Below, piece by piece: positions 54,450 to 63,328 of a stretch of 64,000 bases of DNA (positions within the stretch are counted from its first letter, which is position 1; the number at the start of each line of letters is the position of its first letter). The position numbers and the translations under genes were made by a program. The notes beneath the pieces were generated by a model, which searched no databases, had not been told where the DNA came from, and was given only the letters and a program-made list of their open reading frames with translations. Location: the NCBI RefSeq assembly GCF_022430545.2, contig NZ_CP092488.2, forward strand, positions 62,001 to 126,000, read 5' to 3'. The DNA comes from Mycobacterium paraterrae (GTDB lineage Bacteria > Actinomycetota > Actinomycetes > Mycobacteriales > Mycobacteriaceae).

Positions 54450-55673
54450 ATGACGCTGCGCACCGAAGTTCCAGACGTTGGGGGCCAACCGGTCGTCCTC
54501 GACGTAACCGGCGAGACCAGCCCCTACCCGTTCTTCGAGTACATGCGCCGCACCGATCCGGTGTTCCACGGCAAGTTCATGGAAAACGAGCTGCTACCGC
54601 CGGAACTCGCACCCGACGACGAATGGGTGCTGTTCGGATACGACGGCGTCTTCCAGGCTTTCCGCGACGAAAAGGCCTTCACCTCAGCCGCGTACGACAA
54701 GACAATCGGCTTGGTGATGGGCCACACCATCCTGGCGATGGAGGGCAAAGAGCACCACGACCATCGCAGCCTGGTGGCGAAGGCTTTCCGGGCAACGGCG
54801 CTGGAACGGTGGGAACCTTCGGTCATCGGGCCGGTGTGCAATCAGCTCGTCGACGAGATCAAAGCCGACGGACATGCCGACCTGGTCAAAGCGCTGACCT
54901 TCGAGTTCCCCACCCGAATCATTTCTGAGCTCCTCGGCCTGCCCCGCGAAGATCTCGACATGTTCCGGCGACTGTCGCTCGGGCTCATTTCGATCCAGAC
55001 CGACATCGAAGCGGGCTTGATCGCGGCCAACGAACTGCACACCTATTTCTCCGACCAGGTCGAGCAGCGCCGCAGGAAACCCACCAACGACATCATCGGC
55101 GACCTGTGCACCGCGGAGATCGACGGCGAAAAACTTGACGACGAAGCGATCATCGCGTTCCTTCGCCTGTTGCTGCCCGCCGGATTGGAGACGACGTACC
55201 GGTCGTCCGGCAACCTGCTTTATCTGTTGCTGACTCATCCTGAGCAGTTGACGATGGTCCAGCGGGACCGGTCGCTGATACCGCCCGCCATGGAAGAGGG
55301 GTTGCGGGTCGAAACTCCCCTGACCATGGTCATGCGTACGACCACCCGGGACGTCGAGATCAGCGGTACGACGATTCCGGCCGGCGCACAGGTCGACTTG
55401 TGCATGGGTTCGGCCAACCGCGACGAAAGTCGCTGGCCGGATTCGAACACCTTCGACATCCAGCGACCGCGCCAAGCGCATATCGCGTTTGCCGGCGGAA
55501 TACACATGTGTCTGGGAATGCACCTGGCGCGCTTGGAAACTCGCGTCATGCTGGAGAGTCTGCTGGACCGCGTCGAGAACATCAGGCTGGAACCCGACGA
55601 CGAGACCCGGATCGTCGGCGTCACGTTTCGCTCGCCGAATAGCTTGCCAGTGACCTTTACGCCGGTGCCGTGA
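54450..55673 (+). CDS. Cytochrome P450 (second)
   Basis: The 407-aa P450 has I-helix PAGLETTYR (Glu in place of the usual Asp of AGxDT), K-helix EEGLR and haem loop FAGGIHMCLG. GGAG precedes the ATG at 54450. Its stop overlaps the start of the alcohol dehydrogenase (GTGA), so hydroxylation followed by oxidation of the new alcohol is the natural reading. It is divergent from the Rieske ferredoxin operon across the CTAT-N10-ATAG element. The CYP family is not assigned. Confidence 0.94.
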   Translation: MTLRTEVPDVGGQPVVLDVTGETSPYPFFEYMRRTDPVFHGKFMENELLPPELAPDDEWVLFGYDGVFQAFRDEKAFTSAAYDKTIGLVMGHTILAMEGKEHHDHRSLVAKAFRATALERWEPSVIGPVCNQLVDEIKADGHADLVKALTFEFPTRIISELLGLPREDLDMFRRLSLGLISIQTDIEAGLIAANELHTYFSDQVEQRRRKPTNDIIGDLCTAEIDGEKLDDEAIIAFLRLLLPAGLETTYRSSGNLLYLLLTHPEQLTMVQRDRSLIPPAMEEGLRVETPLTMVMRTTTRDVEISGTTIPAGAQVDLCMGSANRDESRWPDSNTFDIQRPRQAHIAFAGGIHMCLGMHLARLETRVMLESLLDRVENIRLEPDDETRIVGVTFRSPNSLPVTFTPVP

Positions 55674-56827
55674 AAAGCCGCGCCGCAATCCTGCACGACG
55701 TCGGCGGGCCTTGGTCTGTCGAGGAATTCGAATTGGATCCCCCGAAGGCCGGGGAGGTTCTGGTCAAGATGGCCGCCGCGGGCCTGTGCCATTCCGACGA
55801 CCACATCCTCAAGGGTGACATGTCCGCACCCAACGACGTCATGAAGGCGATGGGGCTGCCCTCGATGTTCCCGATGATCGGCGGCCACGAGGGCTCGGGC
55901 ATCGTGGAAGAAGTAGGTCCGGGTGTCACCGATTACGCCCCGGGCGACCACGTGGTGATGTCGTTCGTCGCGGCGTGCGGTCAATGCCGTTGGTGCGCAA
56001 GCGGAGCCGAGTACATCTGTGATGCCGGCATCGGCACCATGGTTCCGGGCATGCCCACCGACGGGACCTTCCGCCACCACACCTCGGACGGACGAGACCT
56101 TGGTCATCTCGCCAAGGTCGGGACGTTCGCCGAACACACTGTGGCATCGGTAAACTCGCTGGTGAAAGTGGAGCCGCACCTGCCGCTGGTGCCGATCGCC
56201 CTGCTGTCGTGCGCCATTCCCACCGGTTACGGCTCGGTGGCCAACCGTTCCAATATGCGCGCCGGCGACACCGTCGTGGTGATCGGCGTCGGCGGCATCG
56301 GGACTGCCGCCATCCAGAGTGCTCGGATCAACGGAGCCGCGCAGATCGTTGCCGTCGATCCGGTTGAGTTCAAACAGAAGTCGGCGCTGCGCTTCGGGGC
56401 GACACACACCGCGGCATCGGCCGAAGAGGCGATGGATCTGGTGCGCGGCCTGACCTTCGGCGTGATGGCCGACGCCGTCGTGGTCTCGCCGTCATTGATG
56501 AGTCGCGAGGATGTTCGCGACGGGGTGGCACTTACCCGCAAGGGTGGGACATGCGTGCTCACCGGCATGACGTCACAACTGACCCAGTCGGTCAAGATCA
56601 ATCTGCAGGACTTCATCCTGATGAATAAGACGCTGGCGGGCACCATATTCGGCTCGTGCAACATGAAGTCCGACATCGCCCAACTGGCCAAGCTCTACCA
56701 GAGTGGCCAATTGATGCTCGACGAGATGATCACCCGGCATTACCGGCTCGACGAGATCAACGATGCCTATGCCGATCTGCTGAACGGTGAAATCGTGCGC
56801 GGCATCATCGATTTCGGGGTCGCGTAG
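55670..56827 (+). CDS. Zinc alcohol dehydrogenase, NDMA-dependent type
   Basis: The 385-aa medium-chain dehydrogenase has catalytic zinc residues in GLCHSDDH and GGHEGSG, structural zinc Cys in CGQCRWCASGAEYIC, and nucleotide motif GVGGIG. The segment after the structural zinc (GMPTDGTFRHHTSDGRD) resembles the NDMA-dependent, mycofactocin-linked alcohol dehydrogenases of actinobacteria. It starts at GTG 55670, coupled to the P450. It probably oxidises the alcohol made by that P450; the aldehyde dehydrogenase at 15190 could continue the chain. Confidence 0.9.
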   Translation: MKSRAAILHDVGGPWSVEEFELDPPKAGEVLVKMAAAGLCHSDDHILKGDMSAPNDVMKAMGLPSMFPMIGGHEGSGIVEEVGPGVTDYAPGDHVVMSFVAACGQCRWCASGAEYICDAGIGTMVPGMPTDGTFRHHTSDGRDLGHLAKVGTFAEHTVASVNSLVKVEPHLPLVPIALLSCAIPTGYGSVANRSNMRAGDTVVVIGVGGIGTAAIQSARINGAAQIVAVDPVEFKQKSALRFGATHTAASAEEAMDLVRGLTFGVMADAVVVSPSLMSREDVRDGVALTRKGGTCVLTGMTSQLTQSVKINLQDFILMNKTLAGTIFGSCNMKSDIAQLAKLYQSGQLMLDEMITRHYRLDEINDAYADLLNGEIVRGIIDFGVA

Positions 56828-57159
56828 CTGCACACCGTCCCCGTTCCGCGATGCCGGGCGCGGCGGCGCTGTGGGAACAGACCTACTACGCACCTGCGCC
56901 CACTAACGGCAAGTTGACCACCGCCGACGGCGGCAGCGCGGCATGGACCGACAACGGCAACGCGTGGAACCGATGCCTGGCGCAACGCGCGGAACCGATG
57001 CCTGGCGCGGCGCGTCCCCTTGCTGGCGCACGAGATCAAGACCGGCGGACTTGACTCGGTCTCGATGGGCGCACCAGGACCGCAAACCACTTGCGTCACT
57101 GTGGTTTCAGCTGTGGATGAGTTTCTTCGGATGTCGGTGGGTGTCGTTAGAATTCGAAC
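56828..57159. other. Non-coding, decayed-looking stretch with a short tandem repeat
   Basis: This 332-bp stretch lies between the alcohol dehydrogenase and the 13E12-type gene. It holds one doubtful 67-codon frame (56851-57054, with TYYAPAPTNGKLTTADGG) without recognised family. An 18-bp direct repeat GGAACCGATGCCTGGCGC occurs at 56966-56983 and 56991-57008 (25-bp period). The texture suggests debris left by insertion of the 13E12-type element. The promoter of that element lies at the right end. Confidence 0.4.
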
Positions 57160-57169
57160 ATGCGTGCGA
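57154..57169 (+). promoter_or_regulatory. Candidate LexA (SOS) box over the 13E12 gene start
   Basis: TCGAACATGCGTGCGA fits the mycobacterial SOS box TCGAAC-N4-GTTCGA in 11 of 12 defined positions. It spans the start codon at 57160. In M. tuberculosis several 13E12-family genes are known to be DNA-damage inducible through LexA sites, which makes this assignment likely. Confidence 0.6.
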
Positions 57170-58518
57170 GTAGTCGTGAGGATGTCGTCGAGGGTCTCGA
57201 CGCGCTGCGCGCTGCGATGAAACGCACCCTGGACCTCGGGTTCGACGCGTTGACCACCCCCGAGCGGCTCAACGTCCTGGAAAGCTTCGAGGTGTTCCGC
57301 CGGCAGCTGCCCGCGGTCGAGCACGAGTTGATCAACGAGCTGGGCCACGAAGACCAGGCGGTGCTGGGTGGGAAACTGCCCGCGGTGCTGGCCGACCGGC
57401 TCCGGATCAGCCGTTCAGAGGCCTCCCGCCGTATCCACGAAGCCGCTGATTTGGGCCAGCGCCGGGCCTTGAACGGGGAACCGTTGCAGCCGGTGCTGCC
57501 CGCGACCGCCGCCGCCCAACGCGCCGGGGAGCTGGGCGCCGGCCATGTCGCGGTGATCCGCTCGTTTTGGCAACGGATCCCCGACTTTGTCGATGTCGGC
57601 ACCCGCGCACGCGCCGAACAAGAACTCGCCCAGCGCGCCACCGAACACCGCCCCGACGAATTGTCGAAACTGGCCGACCGGCTGATGGACTGCCTCAACC
57701 CCGACGGCGACTTCACCGACGTGGATCGGGCTAAGCGCCGCGGGGTCGTGTTCGGCCGCCAGGACATCGACGGCATGAGCCGGCTGTCAGGCTGGCTCAC
57801 CCCGGAGGCGCGGGCCACCTGGGATGCGGTGTTCGCCAAACTGGCCGCACCCGGCATGTGCAACCCCAACGATGACACCCCGTGTGTGTCGGGTACCCCG
57901 TCGCAGGACGCGATCCAGGGCGACACCCGCGGCGCCCACCAACGCACCCACGACGCCCTGCTCACTGCCGGGCGCGCCCTGCTGGCCTCCGGTGACCTGG
58001 GCCAGCACAACGGGCTACCCACCAGCATCATCGTCACCACCACACTCGAGGAGCTAGAAGCCGGCGCCGGGCGGGGTTTGACCGCCGGGGGCACCCTGCT
58101 GCCGATGTCCGATGTCATCCGGCTGGCCCAACACGCGCATCACTACCTGGCCATCTTCGAGCGCGGCAAAGCGTTGGCGCTGTATCACACCAAACGCCTG
58201 GCCACACCCGCCCAACGGCTCGTCCTGATCGCCAGAGATCGCGGCTGCACCTTCCCCAGCTGCGACGTCTCGGGCTACCACTGCCAGGTCCACCACGACG
58301 ACCCCTACCGCACCCACCCCATCAGCGACGTCAACCACATGACCCTGACCTGTCCGCCCAACCACGCCTTCACCGAACAAGGCTGGACCACCCGAAAAAA
58401 CCACCGCGGCGAAACCGAATGGATCCCACCACCCCACCTCGACCGCGGCCAACCGAGAATCAACACCTACCACCACCCCGAAAAGCTACTGTCCCCCGAC
58501 GAGGACGATGGCCCCTAG
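57160..58518 (+). CDS. 13E12 repeat family protein, DUF222 with C-terminal HNH domain
   Basis: The 452-aa protein has the DUF222 helical region (RLRISRSEASRRIHEAADLGQRR, LLTAGRALLASGD) and a C-terminal HNH/McrA-like fold with CTFPSC, CQVHHDDPYRTHPISDVNH and CPPNH, whose Cys and His can bind zinc. The family (REP13E12) is present in several near-identical copies in mycobacteria and serves as attachment site for prophage phiRv1 in M. tuberculosis. It is complete and in frame. A LexA-like box covers its start. It overlaps the convergent P450 by 4 bp. Confidence 0.93.
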   Translation: MRASSREDVVEGLDALRAAMKRTLDLGFDALTTPERLNVLESFEVFRRQLPAVEHELINELGHEDQAVLGGKLPAVLADRLRISRSEASRRIHEAADLGQRRALNGEPLQPVLPATAAAQRAGELGAGHVAVIRSFWQRIPDFVDVGTRARAEQELAQRATEHRPDELSKLADRLMDCLNPDGDFTDVDRAKRRGVVFGRQDIDGMSRLSGWLTPEARATWDAVFAKLAAPGMCNPNDDTPCVSGTPSQDAIQGDTRGAHQRTHDALLTAGRALLASGDLGQHNGLPTSIIVTTTLEELEAGAGRGLTAGGTLLPMSDVIRLAQHAHHYLAIFERGKALALYHTKRLATPAQRLVLIARDRGCTFPSCDVSGYHCQVHHDDPYRTHPISDVNHMTLTCPPNHAFTEQGWTTRKNHRGETEWIPPPHLDRGQPRINTYHHPEKLLSPDEDDGP

Positions 58519-59750
58519 TGCAGCGAATACCGGACGGGCAGGTGCTTGAGGCCGCCGACGAACGTCGTCGCGACGAATTCCGGATCGCCGTTCAGCTCAA
58601 TGGATTTCAGTCGAGGAACCAGCTCCGCGAAGAAGCTGCTGACTTCCATCCGGGCCAGCGCGGCTCCCAGGCAGAAGTGCACGCCGTAACCGAAGGCTAG
58701 ATGCTTGTTCGGCTCGCGCCCGACATCGAACCGGAACGGGTGGGCGAAGACGTCCTCGTCCCGGTTGCCCGAGACGTAGGACAGCAGCAGCGACTCCCCC
58801 GCGGCGATCGGCACCCCACGTAGTTCGGTGTCCGCGGCGGCGGTTCGCATGAATTCCTTGACCGGCGTGGTCCATCGGATCATTTCCTCGGTGGCCAGCG
58901 GCATCAGGCCGGGATTGTCGCGCAGCCGATGCAACTGATCCGGATTGTCGACCAGGGCGTGTAGCCCACCGGAGATGGTCGCACTGGTGGTGTCGTGCCC
59001 GGCCGTCGCGACAATCAGGTAGTAGGAGACGGTTTCGATGTCCGACAGCGGCTCGCCGTCGATACGGGCGTTGGCGATCGCCGACGCCAAGTCTGATGTC
59101 GGATGCTCGCGACGAGCTGCGGTGACACCGTTGAAGTACCCGAACATGTCCATCAGCGCGGGCAGCTGGTCTTCGTTGCTGCTGCCGCGTCTGAACTCGC
59201 TGTCGTCGCTGCCGAACAATTCCTGGGTCAGCGTGAGCATCCTGGAGAAGTCGGACTCGGGTATGCCCAACAGCGACATGATCACGTACAGCGGGTAATT
59301 CACCGCGACCTCCTGCACGAAGTCGCATTCGGGCCCCACCGCCAACATCTTGTCGACGTAGGTTCTGGCCAGCTCGTCGACCCGGACCTTCAAGGCGCGC
59401 ATTGCTTTTGGCCGAAACCAGTCCGCGCCGATCGCCCGCACCACACGATGCTGCGGATCGTCGAGGTGAATCAGCGTGCGAACCCCCGCGGCGGCCTGCA
59501 ACTCGTCACCCTCGGTCGTGGTCAACACCGGCCGCGGCCAGTTGGTGAACAACACGTTGTTGCGCTCGACATCCACGATGTCGGCATGTTTGGTGATCGC
59601 CCAGAACGGGGCGTAGTTCGGCACCTCGACGCGGGACACTGGGGCATTCGTCCGCAGGTGCTTTAGTGCCGCATGCAGTTTCGGCTCATCGGTATAGGCC
59701 TGCGGGTCGGCAAGAACCTTGGCAGCGTCATCCATTGTCGGCGTGCTCAT
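58515..59750 (-). CDS. Cytochrome P450 (third)
   Basis: The 411-aa P450 has I-helix ATAGHDTT, K-helix EEMIRW and haem loop FGYGVHFCLG. GAGGAG precedes the ATG at 59750 and lies in the final codons of the upstream luciferase-like gene's operon gap (10 bp). It is therefore co-transcribed with an F420-type enzyme, and the two may act on one substrate. It is convergent with the 13E12 gene. No ferredoxin lies beside it; the 3Fe-4S ferredoxin at 22677 is the only one of that type seen. Confidence 0.94.
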   Translation of the reverse strand: MSTPTMDDAAKVLADPQAYTDEPKLHAALKHLRTNAPVSRVEVPNYAPFWAITKHADIVDVERNNVLFTNWPRPVLTTTEGDELQAAAGVRTLIHLDDPQHRVVRAIGADWFRPKAMRALKVRVDELARTYVDKMLAVGPECDFVQEVAVNYPLYVIMSLLGIPESDFSRMLTLTQELFGSDDSEFRRGSSNEDQLPALMDMFGYFNGVTAARREHPTSDLASAIANARIDGEPLSDIETVSYYLIVATAGHDTTSATISGGLHALVDNPDQLHRLRDNPGLMPLATEEMIRWTTPVKEFMRTAAADTELRGVPIAAGESLLLSYVSGNRDEDVFAHPFRFDVGREPNKHLAFGYGVHFCLGAALARMEVSSFFAELVPRLKSIELNGDPEFVATTFVGGLKHLPVRYSLH

Positions 59751-59760
59751 CGGTAACTCC

Positions 59761-60807
59761 TCAGTCGCGCAACTCGTTCAACACCGCTATGACGGTATCG
59801 GTGGACAGGGTGCGGGGAAACGACGGCATCACGCGGTCGATCACACCGTCGCAGCGGTCCTTCAGAGCGGTGGCGAGCTTGTCGATCGTCGCAACCACGG
59901 CGAACGCGCCGAGGATCTCGTCGTCGATCAACGTCGCCATCACGTCCCACTCGCCCAGCACCGACAGCCGATGCAGTTCGTCGGCGACGTCGCCCCACCC
60001 GTGCAGCTCGAGCACCTTGCGGTAGGCCGGTGTCGAGCCGTAGAACGCAATTTGCTTGCGGACGCCGGCCGAACTTGCGTCCATCTCGTCCTCGTCGCGG
60101 CCAGTCACCACAAACACCGGACACGACACCTCGAACGCGTCGCGATCGCGTGCAGAGCGCTGCAGCCCGCGCTGCACGGCCGGTATCGTGACGTCGTGTA
60201 GATATTGCCGCGTCGTAAAGGCATGGGCCAGAACGCCGTCGGCGACCTCACCACACATCTCGGTCATGGCCTCGCCAACGGCGGCGATGAAGATCTTGGG
60301 CGTCGAGAATGCTTGCGGCTCAGGCGTGAACATCGGCGTCATCAGCTTGTGTGTGTAGAATTCACCCTCGAAACTCAGTCGGGTGCCGTCCTTCCACGTC
60401 GACCAGATCGCATGCAACGCAAGCACAAACTCACGCATGCGGTCCACCGGCCTACCCCAGGGCATGCTGAACCGCTTCTCGATGTGCGGCTTGACTTGGG
60501 TACCGAGGCCCAGGATGAAGCGGCCCTGCGAGTACGTCTGCAAGTCCCAACCAACGTTGGCGACGGTCATCGGGTTGCGCGCGAAGGCAACCGCAATGCT
60601 GGTGCCGATGTCGAGTCGTGAGGTGTGTTCGGCGGCAAGCAGCAACGGAAAGAAGGGATCGTGGTTGATCTCTCCGGTCCAGGCTGCGTCGAAACCCTGG
60701 TGCTCGAGCTCGCGGGCCAGGTCCGGGACCCGCGCCAGGTCGGTGAAGATGCCGCCGTCGACCTTCAGGCGAGCCGATCGCACAGCGCTCACCTGTGCGC
60801 ACTCCAC
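59761..60807 (-). CDS. Luciferase-like F420-type oxidoreductase (TIGR03617-like)
   Basis: The 348-aa LLM protein has KVDGGIFTDLARVPDLARELEHQGFDAAWTGE at the start, FARNPMTVANVGWDLQTYSQGRF, and GLGTQVKPHIEKRFSMPWGRP. The VKPHIEKRFSMPW signature is characteristic of an actinobacterial F420 subgroup. Start options are GTG 60807, 60792 or 60783; the family begins near residue 14. Downstream P450 is co-directional. It is divergent from the carboxyltransferase across a gap with two matching repeats. Confidence 0.88.
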   Translation of the reverse strand: MECAQVSAVRSARLKVDGGIFTDLARVPDLARELEHQGFDAAWTGEINHDPFFPLLLAAEHTSRLDIGTSIAVAFARNPMTVANVGWDLQTYSQGRFILGLGTQVKPHIEKRFSMPWGRPVDRMREFVLALHAIWSTWKDGTRLSFEGEFYTHKLMTPMFTPEPQAFSTPKIFIAAVGEAMTEMCGEVADGVLAHAFTTRQYLHDVTIPAVQRGLQRSARDRDAFEVSCPVFVVTGRDEDEMDASSAGVRKQIAFYGSTPAYRKVLELHGWGDVADELHRLSVLGEWDVMATLIDDEILGAFAVVATIDKLATALKDRCDGVIDRVMPSFPRTLSTDTVIAVLNELRD

Positions 60808-60843
60808 CGCTGTTCGGAGTGCGCCGACGTCATACTCGTGAAG

Positions 60844-60952
60844 CTACAGTAAGCAATTCGGTAGGGTCAATGTCATCGGTCGCGCCGGGCAAAGACGCCA
60901 CCCGCCGCTGGCCGTCCATCTCTCGCAGAGGCTACAGTAAGCACTTCAGTAG
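60844..60952. promoter_or_regulatory. Pair of matching 21-bp operator-like repeats
   Basis: Two direct copies of a 21-bp element, at 60844-60864 and 60932-60952, agree in 19 of 21 positions. Each starts CTACAGTAAGCA and ends GTAG, and has partial dyad symmetry. They lie 88 bp apart in the 171-bp divergent gap, one near each gene start. TACAGT on the plus strand and TACTGT on the minus strand are plausible -10 boxes, so each copy may overlap one promoter. The sequence differs from the CTAT-N10-ATAG family. Confidence 0.6.
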
Positions 60953-60978
60953 CAGGCGTCGACGATGAGGGCAGGCCC

Positions 60979-62475
60979 ATGACCAAACTCCCCGACTGGG
61001 AGGAAACGCTCGACGACCTGTCCCAGCGCCGAGAGCGCGCGCGGGCGATGGGCGGTCCGGAGCGACTCGCCAAACACCACGGCAAGGGCAAACTCGATGC
61101 CCGGGGACGCATCGAATACCTGCTCGACCCCGGTTCTTTTCGTGAAATTGGAACGATGGTCGGTGGCGAGACCGCCGCCGACGGCATCGTCGTCGGCTCC
61201 GGGTTGATCAACGGCTCGCCGGTGATGCTCGGAGCCGAGGACTTCACCACGCTGGCGGGCAGCATCGGACCGGGTGGCAACTCCAAGCGCTATCGGATTG
61301 CCGAGTTGGCCGTGCGAGACAAGATTCCGCTAGTGATGCTGCTGGAGGGAGCGGGGTTTCGGCCGACCGGTGGGCACTACGGCCGCTCCCCGACCGATCT
61401 GCTCGCTCAGGCGCAATGCTCGGGCCGGGTCCCGACCGTGGCCGCCGTGCTGGGCCCTTCGGCCGGGCACGGCGCGCTGGTAGCGCCGGTGTGTGACTTC
61501 CGCATCATGAGCGATCAGGGCGCGATCTTCACCGCCGGTCCGCCCGTCGTCAAAGAGTCGACTGGCGAGGATATTTCAAAGGAAGACCTCGGCGGCCCCA
61601 GTGTCGCGTTGCCGAGTGGCGTGATCCACAACGTCGGCGACAGCGACGAAGCCGTCCTCGACGACATCCGCCGCTATCTGGCCTACTTCCCTTGCAGCGC
61701 ATGGTCGTACGCGTCGCAGCTGCCGGAGGACGAGGAAACCAGACCGCGGCAAACCCCGGAACTGGTCGACATCGTCTCGCGCGACAACCGCCGGATCTAC
61801 GACATGCGGTCGGTGCTCGACGTGATCTTCGACCGGCCGGACTGGTTCGAGGTCCAGCCGCGATTCGGCAAGGCGATCATCTGCGCGCTGGCCCATCTTG
61901 GAGGACACCCGGTCGCGGTGGTGGCCAACCAGCCGCAGGTGCTGGCCGGCTCCATCGACGCCGACGCTGCCGACAAGGCGGCGCATTTCATCACCGTGGC
62001 CGACTCGTTCCATCTGCCGATCGTGTTTCTGGCCGACAATCCAGGCATGTTGCCAGGGAGTCGCTCGGAGCGCAGCGGTGTACTGCGGGCCGGCGGCCGG
62101 ATGTTCGTCGCTCAAACAGTGGCGAGCACGGTCAAATTGCATGTCACGCTGCGCAAGGCCTACGGCTTCGGCTCGATGGTCATGTCGTTGTTGAGTTTCG
62201 ACGGGCAAGGTGCGACGTTCGCCTACCCCGGCGCCACGATGGGCGCGATGAGCGCGGCGGCGTTGAGCAGGGCGTCGCATGCGGGTGAAGACCTGACCAC
62301 GCGGCTGCGCGACGCCGAGTTGCAGGCGTCCTATCGCTCCGCCGAGCACATGGGCTTCGACGAGCTGATCGATCCGCGTGAGACGCGGGACGCGTTGCTG
62401 GCCGCCCTCAAGCGCGGTCTGTCGAGTCGCCAGGTCGCACCCGAGCCGGTGGCGCGGATCGCCATCATGCCCTGA
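60979..62475 (+). CDS. Acyl-CoA carboxylase beta (carboxyltransferase) subunit, AccD-like
   Basis: The 498-aa protein has both crotonase-like halves. The N-half begins KLDARGRIEYLLDPGSFREIG, with GPGGNSKRYR and GAGFRPTG; the C-half has GHPVAVVANQP, FLADNPGMLPGS and FAYPGATMGAMS. The subunit transfers CO2 from biotin to an acyl-CoA, or in some relatives decarboxylates. No biotin carboxylase or carrier gene is near, so it must share one encoded elsewhere. It is divergent from the luciferase-like/P450 operon and convergent with an SDR. Confidence 0.9.
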   Translation: MTKLPDWEETLDDLSQRRERARAMGGPERLAKHHGKGKLDARGRIEYLLDPGSFREIGTMVGGETAADGIVVGSGLINGSPVMLGAEDFTTLAGSIGPGGNSKRYRIAELAVRDKIPLVMLLEGAGFRPTGGHYGRSPTDLLAQAQCSGRVPTVAAVLGPSAGHGALVAPVCDFRIMSDQGAIFTAGPPVVKESTGEDISKEDLGGPSVALPSGVIHNVGDSDEAVLDDIRRYLAYFPCSAWSYASQLPEDEETRPRQTPELVDIVSRDNRRIYDMRSVLDVIFDRPDWFEVQPRFGKAIICALAHLGGHPVAVVANQPQVLAGSIDADAADKAAHFITVADSFHLPIVFLADNPGMLPGSRSERSGVLRAGGRMFVAQTVASTVKLHVTLRKAYGFGSMVMSLLSFDGQGATFAYPGATMGAMSAAALSRASHAGEDLTTRLRDAELQASYRSAEHMGFDELIDPRETRDALLAALKRGLSSRQVAPEPVARIAIMP

Positions 62476-62482
62476 AAGCTGC

Positions 62483-63319
62483 TCAGAAAATGTAGTTTTC
62501 GCCGCTGGCCCGCACGGTCACGTCGCTGATGTTGATGCCCCAGGGTTGGTCGATGACATGAACGACGGCGTCGGTCAGATCGTCAGGGTTGATCAGCCAG
62601 TAGCCGATCGAGTCGACGTCGAGTTGCTCGGGCCGCAGCGTGCCGTTCTCCGCGTTGGCCACGCCTTCGAAGAACAATGGCGCCTTGTGCCCGAGGATGC
62701 CGGTTACAGCGAGCGGGTTCACCACACCGGCAGCCAGATGCGTCCCGAGGACGCCGGTCGGCTTGAGGTTGGTCACCTTGATCTTGCCCTGCGCCTCCAC
62801 CCGCAACGACTCGGACAGCGCGTCGACGGCGGCCTTCGTCGCGCTGTAGACACCGGAGCCTTCGGTCCCGGCGTTACCGTAGATCGACGAGATGTTGACC
62901 ACCTGGCCCCGGCCCTGCTCGATCATCGTGTCGTAGACCGCAGCGATTCCGTTGACGACGCCCTTGATGTTGATGTCGATTGCCTTATGCCATTTCTCCC
63001 ACGCGACCTCGTGATCGGAGAAGTAGGCCAGCGGCATCACACCGGCGTTGTTGACGATCACGTCGATGCGACCGTAGGCGTCGACGGCATACTTTGCCGC
63101 TGAACGCATTTGATCCATGTCGGTGACGTCGGCCACCTGCGCGATGCCGTCGTGGCCGGCGGCGCGGATCCCCGCAAACACCTCCTCGAGGGCGTCGACG
63201 CTCACGTCCACGCCGACCACCTTCGAGCCGCCTGCGGCGCATTTCTCCGAGATCAGCTTGCCGAAGCCGCTGGCGGCGCCCGTGACGATGATGACCTTGC
63301 CTTGCAGATACGTCGACAT
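62483..63319 (-). CDS. Short-chain dehydrogenase/reductase
   Basis: The 278-aa SDR has VTGAASGFGK (cofactor site), NNAGVMPL, NISSIYG and YSATK (catalytic Tyr and Lys). A C-terminal extension (about 50 aa, with IGYWLINPDDLTDAVVHVIDQPWG) follows the classical core. It is 9 bp after the partial luciferase-like gene at the right edge and probably co-transcribed with it. It ends 7 bp from the convergent carboxyltransferase. The substrate is unknown. Confidence 0.92.
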   Translation of the reverse strand: MSTYLQGKVIIVTGAASGFGKLISEKCAAGGSKVVGVDVSVDALEEVFAGIRAAGHDGIAQVADVTDMDQMRSAAKYAVDAYGRIDVIVNNAGVMPLAYFSDHEVAWEKWHKAIDINIKGVVNGIAAVYDTMIEQGRGQVVNISSIYGNAGTEGSGVYSATKAAVDALSESLRVEAQGKIKVTNLKPTGVLGTHLAAGVVNPLAVTGILGHKAPLFFEGVANAENGTLRPEQLDVDSIGYWLINPDDLTDAVVHVIDQPWGINISDVTVRASGENYIF

Positions 63320-63328
63320 GGGTCATTC

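Noticed and set aside
54352..54450. 33-codon extension of the Rieske ferredoxin
   Set aside because: It covers the divergent promoter and the CTAT-N10-ATAG element; the GTG at 54351 starts at the domain boundary.
57160..58518. 13E12-type gene considered as a restriction or homing endonuclease system
   Set aside because: DUF222 plus this HNH type is the well-known 13E12 family; no methylase or intron/intein context is present.
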